Positions 59,342 to 64,000 of a stretch of 64,000 bases of DNA are shown piece after piece (position 1 is the stretch's first letter; each line of letters begins with the position of its first letter). This stretch comes from Anaerotruncus rubiinfantis (GTDB taxonomy: Bacteria > Bacillota > Clostridia > Oscillospirales > Ruminococcaceae), in NCBI RefSeq assembly GCF_900078395.1, contig NZ_FKLA01000009.1, positions 1,626,614 to 1,690,613 on the forward strand, given 5' to 3'. The translations under genes and the position numbers were made by a program. The notes under the pieces are model-generated. The model was not told the origin of the DNA, did no database searches, and was given only the letters and a program-made list of their open reading frames with translations.

Positions 59342-60573
59342 GCAATGTGATCGTGATCGGCGGTGGCGCGGCCGGGCTTCTCTGCGCGGGTTTTGCCGCG
59401 CGGGAGGGCTGCGCCGTCACCGTCCTTGACAGAAACACGCGGCCCGCGCGCAAGGTGATGATCACCGGCAAAGGCCGCTGCAACGTGACGAACAACTGTG
59501 CACCGGACGATTTCATTAAAAATGTCCGTACGAACGGGCGTTTTTTATATAGTGCGGTCAATGCCTTTGCGCCGCAGGACGCGATGGCGTTTTTTGAGGG
59601 CCTGGGGGTCCCGCTCAAAACTGAGCGGGGCAACCGGGTATTTCCGGTTTCTGATAAAGCCGTGGACATCGTTGACGCGATGACCCGCTTTGCGAAGGAT
59701 GCGGGCGCAAAGTTCCTGCTTGGGGAGCGCGCGGTCGCGGTGGAGCGGCAGGATGGCCGGGTGAGCGGCGTGCGGCTGGAAAGCGGGGAGCTTCTTCCCG
59801 CCGGCGCGGCCGTGATTGCAACCGGCGGCCGCAGCTACCCGCTGACCGGGTCGGACGGAGACGGCTACCGGATGGCAAAAGCGCTTGGGCACACGATCGT
59901 GCCGCCGCGTCCGTCGCTGGTACCGGTCATTTGCCGGGAGAGCTTCTGCGCCGAATTGATGGGGCTTTCGCTCAAAAACGTCACGCTGACCCTCAAAAAC
60001 CAGAAGGGCAAGGCGGTTTATTCGGAACTCGGCGAGATGCTGTTCACCCATTTCGGCGTGTCCGGTCCGCTGGTGCTTTCGGCTTCGGCCTATATGAAGG
60101 ATGCGCCCGAAAGCTACCGGTTCGCAATCGACCTCAAACCGGGGCTCAGCGAACAGCAGCTGGACGCGCGGCTCCTGCGGGATTTTGCGGAGTATCAAAA
60201 CCGCGATTTTGACAACGCCTTGGATAAACTTTTACCGCGCACGCTCATCCCGGTGGTGGTGAGGCTTTCCGGGATTCCGGGGGGCACGAAGGTGCATTCG
60301 GTCACAAAGGAGCAGCGGAAAAAGCTCGCGGGACTCATCAAATCCTTTCCGCTTACCCCGAAGGCGCTGCGCCCGATCGATGAAGCGGTCATCACTGCGG
60401 GCGGCGTTTCAGTCAGAGAGGTAGACCCCAGAACAATGCGGTCGAAGCTTGTGCCGGGGCTCTATTTTGCGGGTGAGGTGCTCGATGTGGACGCTTTCAC
60501 CGGCGGCTATAATTTACAGATCGCATATTCCACGGCATTCCTCGCGGCGCGGGGAATCTGTGCGGAAGAATAA
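59338..60573 (+). CDS. HI0933/YhiN/BaiN-type flavoprotein
   Basis: This 411-residue FAD protein has an N-terminal Rossmann motif VIVIGGGAAGLLCAGFAA (about 4-21), the family signature ITGKGRCNVTNNC (about 42-54) and a C-terminal GLYFAGEVLDVDAFTGGYNL block (about 376-395). Members are annotated as aminoacetone-oxidase-like or, for BaiN, as a bile-acid enone reductase; the role here is open. The TTG start at 59338 overlaps the rpiR stop. In many Clostridia this gene precedes cmk, as here. Confidence 0.88.
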   Translation: MSNVIVIGGGAAGLLCAGFAAREGCAVTVLDRNTRPARKVMITGKGRCNVTNNCAPDDFIKNVRTNGRFLYSAVNAFAPQDAMAFFEGLGVPLKTERGNRVFPVSDKAVDIVDAMTRFAKDAGAKFLLGERAVAVERQDGRVSGVRLESGELLPAGAAVIATGGRSYPLTGSDGDGYRMAKALGHTIVPPRPSLVPVICRESFCAELMGLSLKNVTLTLKNQKGKAVYSELGEMLFTHFGVSGPLVLSASAYMKDAPESYRFAIDLKPGLSEQQLDARLLRDFAEYQNRDFDNALDKLLPRTLIPVVVRLSGIPGGTKVHSVTKEQRKKLAGLIKSFPLTPKALRPIDEAVITAGGVSVREVDPRTMRSKLVPGLYFAGEVLDVDAFTGGYNLQIAYSTAFLAARGICAEE

Positions 60574-60592
60574 TTTTATTGGAGGTCCAGGG

Positions 60593-61267
60593 ATGATCTC
60601 AATCGCAATTGACGGGCCGGCGGGCGCCGGCAAAAGCACCATCGCGCGGGCAATTGCCCGTGAGCTGGGCTATATCTATGTGGACACAGGCGCACTTTAC
60701 CGCGCCATTGGGCTGTTCGCGACGGCCAACGGCGCGAACACCGCCGACGCCGGGCAGGTGGCAAGGCTGCTTTCGGGTGTGAAGGTGGAGCTGCGGTTTG
60801 TGAAGGACGAGCAGCGGGTGTTCCTGAATGGATACGACGTTTCGGAGGATATCCGCCGGCCTGAAATCTCAATGGCCGCGAGCAATGTCAGCGCCATTCC
60901 GGAGGTGCGCACCTTCCTGTTTGCTTTGCAGCGCAATATGGCCCAGGAGCACAATGTGGTCATGGACGGCCGGGATATCGGAACGGTTGTGCTGCCGCAG
61001 GCGCAGATCAAGATCTATCTGACCGCTTCGCCGGAGGAACGCGCGCAGCGGCGGTACGAGGAGCTCATCGCAAAAGGGCATCAGGTGGATTACGAGAAGC
61101 TTCTTGAAGAGGTGAAGCTGCGCGACCACAACGACATGACCCGTCCGATCGCACCGCTCAAACAGGCGGAGGATGCCGTTCGTGTGGAAACCGACGGCTG
61201 CACGCTGGAAGAAGCGGTTTCGAAAATGATGAAGGTCGTGAAGGAGAAGCTGAAAGATGCTGTATAA
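60593..61267 (+). CDS. cmk: Cytidylate kinase
   Basis: This 224-residue kinase phosphorylates CMP and dCMP. P-loop IDGPAGAGKSTIAR (about 6-19), YVDTGALYRA (about 30-39), the NMP-binding region SEDIRRPEISMAASNVSA (about 84-101) and DGRDIGTVVLPQA (about 125-137) are typical. ATG 60593 has GGAGG upstream. It overlaps plsC by 11 bases. Confidence 0.96.
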   Translation: MISIAIDGPAGAGKSTIARAIARELGYIYVDTGALYRAIGLFATANGANTADAGQVARLLSGVKVELRFVKDEQRVFLNGYDVSEDIRRPEISMAASNVSAIPEVRTFLFALQRNMAQEHNVVMDGRDIGTVVLPQAQIKIYLTASPEERAQRRYEELIAKGHQVDYEKLLEEVKLRDHNDMTRPIAPLKQAEDAVRVETDGCTLEEAVSKMMKVVKEKLKDAV

Positions 61268-61856
61268 AATCGGCTGGTGCGCCTGCATGGCGCTGATCCG
61301 CATCCTGTTTGGCGTCCGCGTCACCGGCAGGGAAAATATTCCGAAAGATCAGGGCTATATCCTTGTCGCGAATCACCGCAGCAATTTTGACCCGCTTTTT
61401 GTGGCGGTGGGGATTCATAAGCAGGTCCTCTATATGGCGAAGGCAGAACTTTTCCGCAACAAGCTGCTTGGATGTCTGCTCAAAGGCTTGGGCGCGTTTC
61501 CGGTTGAACGCGGAAAAGGCGATTCGGGCGCGATTGAATGGGCGGAGGAACTCATCCGGGAGGGACGGGTGCTTGGGATGTTCCCGGAGGGCACCCGCTC
61601 GAAAGACGGGAAGCTGCAGCGTCCGCGTTCGGGCGCCGCGCTCATTGCGATGCAGACCGGCGCGGATGTGCTGCCATGCGCGGTCTGCTACGGCGACAGG
61701 CTCGGGTTTCGCACCAAAGTGACCATCTGCTACGGGGAGCTTATCAAAAACGAACGGTTCGGTTTTACGCCGGGAGTCAATTCACCGCGGGAACTCAAGG
61801 ATGCAAGCCATCTGATCATGGATGAGATTGTCAAGCTGATGGAGGGGATCGTTTGA
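61257..61856 (+). CDS. plsC: 1-Acyl-sn-glycerol-3-phosphate acyltransferase
   Basis: This 199-residue membrane-associated acyltransferase makes phosphatidic acid. The catalytic NHRSNFDP (about 40-47) is the HX4D motif, and GMFPEGTRSKDG (about 107-118) is the glycerol-phosphate site. It overlaps cmk and ispH, so the three are tightly coupled. Confidence 0.95.
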   Translation: MLYKIGWCACMALIRILFGVRVTGRENIPKDQGYILVANHRSNFDPLFVAVGIHKQVLYMAKAELFRNKLLGCLLKGLGAFPVERGKGDSGAIEWAEELIREGRVLGMFPEGTRSKDGKLQRPRSGAALIAMQTGADVLPCAVCYGDRLGFRTKVTICYGELIKNERFGFTPGVNSPRELKDASHLIMDEIVKLMEGIV

Positions 61857-63886
61857 AGATACGGGTAGCGGATACGGCAGGATTCTGTTTCGGCGTGCAG
61901 CGCGCGGTTGACGCGGCTTTCGCCCAGGCGAAAAGCGGGGAGCCGACCTGCACGCTCGGGGAGATCATCCACAATCCGCAGATTGTGCGGCAGCTGTCGG
62001 AACTGGGAATCCATCCGATTGAGAAGCTTTCTGATAACACGGATGGAAAATGCGTCATCATCCGTTCGCATGGCGTGTCAAAAGAGGTGTATGAGGAGCT
62101 CTCGCGGATGGGCTGCCGGGTGATCGACGCGACCTGCCCGTTTGTGGAGAAAATCCACCGGATCGCGGCGGAATATTCCGGGGAAAATATTCTGCTGATC
62201 GCTGGGAATCCGGAGCATCCGGAAGTGAAGGGGATTGCTGGATTCTGTCATGGCAAGATGATTGCGTTTCGTTCCGCGCAGGAATTGGAGGAAAAGCTCC
62301 CAGAAATTAGGGAAAATTGCGATAAATCGTTTACATTGGTAGCACAAACTACTTTTTCCCTGCTGGAATGGGAAAAATGTGTAGAAAAACTAAAAAAGGT
62401 GTGTACAAAACTCAAGATTTTTGATACAATATGTATTGCTACGGAAAAACGCCAGTTGGAAGCAAAGCGTCTTGCGGCCGAAAGCGACGCCATGATTGTG
62501 GTGGGCGGACGCAACAGTTCAAATACCCTGAAGCTTGCGCAGATCTGTGAAAAGTGTTGCGATACTTTCTTAATTGAAGATGCGCGCGAACTGTATGATC
62601 TCCATCTGGGCGGTTATAATAGCATTGGTGTTACGGCCGGCGCGTCGACTCCGGCTTGCATAATTAAGGAGGTACATAGGACAATGAGTGAGATTTTAAA
62701 AGATCAGGACGAGCTTTCTTTTGAGGAGATGTTGGATCAATCCTTCAAAACAATATATAACAGGGAGAAGGTAACCGCGGTCGTTACAGGTCTTGCGCCG
62801 AATGAGATCTCAGTGGATATCGGTACGAAGCATGCCGGTTATGTGCCTCTTTCTGAGTTGACGGATGATCCGAACGCGAAGGTGGAAGACCTCGTCAAGG
62901 TCGGAGATGAAATGGAACTGCTCGTCGTCCGCGTAAACGACGTGGAAGGAACCGTAATGCTCTCGAAGAAACGCCTCGATGCGATCGCGGGCTTTGAAAA
63001 GGTGATGGGCGCCGCTGATACCGAGGAAATCCTTGAAGGTACGGTTGTGGAAGTCATTAAGGGCGGTATCCTTGTCCTGACCAATGGTGTCAAGGTCTTT
63101 ATCCCGGCTTCTCAGGCAACTCTTTCCCGCAATGACAACCTGGAAGACCTGCTCAAGCAGAAGGTCCAGTTTAAGATTCTGGAAGTCAACCGCCAGCGCA
63201 AGCGTGCCGTTGGTTCGATCCGTGCCGTTCTGCGTGAGCAGAAAAAGGAGCTTGAGGACAAGTTCTGGCAGGAAGTCGAAGTCGGTAAACATTATACCGG
63301 CGTTGTAAAATCCCTCACCAGCTACGGTGCGTTCGTCAATCTGGGCGGCGTGGATGGCATGGTGCATATTTCCGAACTGAGCTGGAACCGCATCAAACAT
63401 CCGTCCGAGGTTGTAAACGTCGGTGACAGCATCGAAGTTTACATCAAGGATATTGATGCTGAAAATAAGAAGATTTCGCTTGGCTACAAGAAATCTGAGG
63501 ATAATCCTTGGGAGATCATGAAAAACAAATATGATGTGGGAACCGTCTGCACCGTTAAGGTTGTTTCGATGACCCCGTTCGGCGCGTTTGCTCAGATCAT
63601 TCCGGGTGTTGACGGTCTGATCCACATCAGCCAGATTTCCACCGAGCGGATCAATAAGCCTTCCGACGTGCTCGCAATCGGCCAGGAGGTCGAGGTGAAG
63701 ATCACCGAGCTCGATACCGAGAAAAAGCGCGTCAGCCTTTCGATGCGCGCGCTGCTTGAAGAGGAAAAGAAAGCGCAGGAAGCCGCCGCTGAAGCGGATG
63801 TCCAAGCTGCTGAGGAAGCATCCGCGGTTGTGTATGAAGCCGGCCCGGACGGCGCCAAAGGCGAGGTCCCTGCCGAGGCTGAATAA
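61853..63886 (+). CDS. ispH-rpsA: IspH-ribosomal protein S1 fusion
   Basis: This 677-residue fusion is known from Clostridia. Residues 1-280 are 4-hydroxy-3-methylbut-2-enyl diphosphate reductase, the last step of the MEP pathway, with the three cluster cysteines in TAGFCFGVQRAV (about 12), DATCPFVEKIHR (about 96) and GASTPACIIKEV (about 268). Residues 300-645 hold four S1 RNA-binding repeats (for example GVVKSLTSYGAFVNLGGVDG). An Ala/Glu-rich tail ends it. The start is TTG 61853 with GGAGGGG upstream. A strong internal ribosome site lies at the domain junction. Confidence 0.95.
   Translation: MKIRVADTAGFCFGVQRAVDAAFAQAKSGEPTCTLGEIIHNPQIVRQLSELGIHPIEKLSDNTDGKCVIIRSHGVSKEVYEELSRMGCRVIDATCPFVEKIHRIAAEYSGENILLIAGNPEHPEVKGIAGFCHGKMIAFRSAQELEEKLPEIRENCDKSFTLVAQTTFSLLEWEKCVEKLKKVCTKLKIFDTICIATEKRQLEAKRLAAESDAMIVVGGRNSSNTLKLAQICEKCCDTFLIEDARELYDLHLGGYNSIGVTAGASTPACIIKEVHRTMSEILKDQDELSFEEMLDQSFKTIYNREKVTAVVTGLAPNEISVDIGTKHAGYVPLSELTDDPNAKVEDLVKVGDEMELLVVRVNDVEGTVMLSKKRLDAIAGFEKVMGAADTEEILEGTVVEVIKGGILVLTNGVKVFIPASQATLSRNDNLEDLLKQKVQFKILEVNRQRKRAVGSIRAVLREQKKELEDKFWQEVEVGKHYTGVVKSLTSYGAFVNLGGVDGMVHISELSWNRIKHPSEVVNVGDSIEVYIKDIDAENKKISLGYKKSEDNPWEIMKNKYDVGTVCTVKVVSMTPFGAFAQIIPGVDGLIHISQISTERINKPSDVLAIGQEVEVKITELDTEKKRVSLSMRALLEEEKKAQEAAAEADVQAAEEASAVVYEAGPDGAKGEVPAEAE
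62666..62686 (+). promoter_or_regulatory. Internal ribosome-binding site at the IspH/S1 junction
   Basis: AAGGAGG (62666-62672) stands 11 bases before an in-frame ATG (62684-62686) that begins the S1 half (MSEILKDQ). Translation from it would give a free S1 protein of about 400 residues. The spacing is long but usable. Confidence 0.45.
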
Positions 63887-63890
63887 GATG

Positions 63891-63922
63891 AAAAAGCCCT
63901 GCTCGAAAGAGCGGGGCTTTTT
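63891..63922 (+). terminator. Intrinsic terminator after ispH-rpsA
   Basis: AAAAAGCCCTGCTC (63891-63904), loop GAAA, GAGCGGGGCTTTTT (63909-63922), 14 pairs with one G-U and a T-run. Confidence 0.92.
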
Positions 63923-63955
63923 GCGTTTTGCAGTCGATGGGAATGCCTCCGGCGG

Positions 63956-63985
63956 CCCCATTTCTTGCTCGTGCAAGAAATGGGG
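63956..63985. repeat. Perfect 13-bp inverted repeat near the window end
   Basis: CCCCATTTCTTGC (63956-63968), loop TCGT, GCAAGAAATGGGG (63973-63985). No gene is visible in the rest of 63923-64000. Confidence 0.7.
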
Positions 63986-64000
63986 GAAAGAACACGCGCG

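Overview
The window looks like a GC-rich, spore-forming, strictly anaerobic member of the Clostridia (probably Oscillospirales or a relative; inferred from gene content, not from a marker tree). The pointers are Spo0A, SpoIVB and a GerA-type germinant receptor, two [FeFe]-hydrogenase proteins, AdhE under Rex-like operators, meso-diaminopimelate dehydrogenase, and an IspH-ribosomal protein S1 fusion. I saw no tRNA, rRNA, CRISPR array or insertion sequence.

1-24.6 kb is an accessory catabolic island. A PrpR-like sigma-54 activator (1-1870, minus, cut by the window edge) diverges from a plus-strand series of 14 genes (2201-16685): an ornithine cyclodeaminase-family enzyme, an opine-dehydrogenase-family enzyme, a TRAP transporter, a DASS carrier, a complete Dpp/Opp ABC importer, an M20 amidohydrolase and an M24 peptidase. 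A converging minus-strand operon (24299-16754) encodes an MmgE/PrpD protein, an Asp/Glu racemase-superfamily enzyme, a tautomerase, a second cyclodeaminase paralogue, an FAD oxidoreductase, a Mo/W-bis-MGD oxidoreductase and a 4Fe-4S protein. Both operons start at textbook -24/-12 sigma-54 promoters (2108-2123 plus; 24378-24363 minus), and both upstream regions carry GGGATT repeats. They therefore look like one regulon of the activator. MoeA, MobB and MobA (27269-24604, minus) follow and could supply the cofactor of the Mo enzyme.

27.7-46.4 kb is mostly core genome: nrdR; a DUF421/DUF4363 pair; gerA-type genes; an SLOG protein; spoIVB followed by spo0A with two tandem 0A boxes between them; an amidohydrolase; a lipoprotein; a DUF1540 miniprotein; an EEP nuclease; an aldo/keto reductase, Smr and DUF3810 operon; guaB; a degenerate beta-hydroxyacid dehydrogenase; and ddh. 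The Spo0A receiver lacks residues normally needed for phosphotransfer.

46.4-50.8 kb holds an AlaX-type editing protein, a GDPD, hairpin-rich spacers, and a Mef-like MFS exporter. The exporter is preceded by a consensus promoter, a very short leader ORF and mutually exclusive antiterminator and terminator stems, which has the form of an attenuation switch. A YgjP-type metalloprotease gene next to it is frameshifted by a perfect 34-bp tandem duplication.

50.8-58.3 kb is a fermentation and hydrogen module: adhE with two Rex-like operators, then a 2Fe-2S thioredoxin-like ferredoxin, a PAS-containing sensory (group C) [FeFe]-hydrogenase, a PP2C/SpoIIE phosphatase and a group B [FeFe]-hydrogenase. 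58.4-63.9 kb is a conserved core cluster: RpiR regulator, HI0933-type flavoprotein, cmk, plsC and ispH-rpsA.
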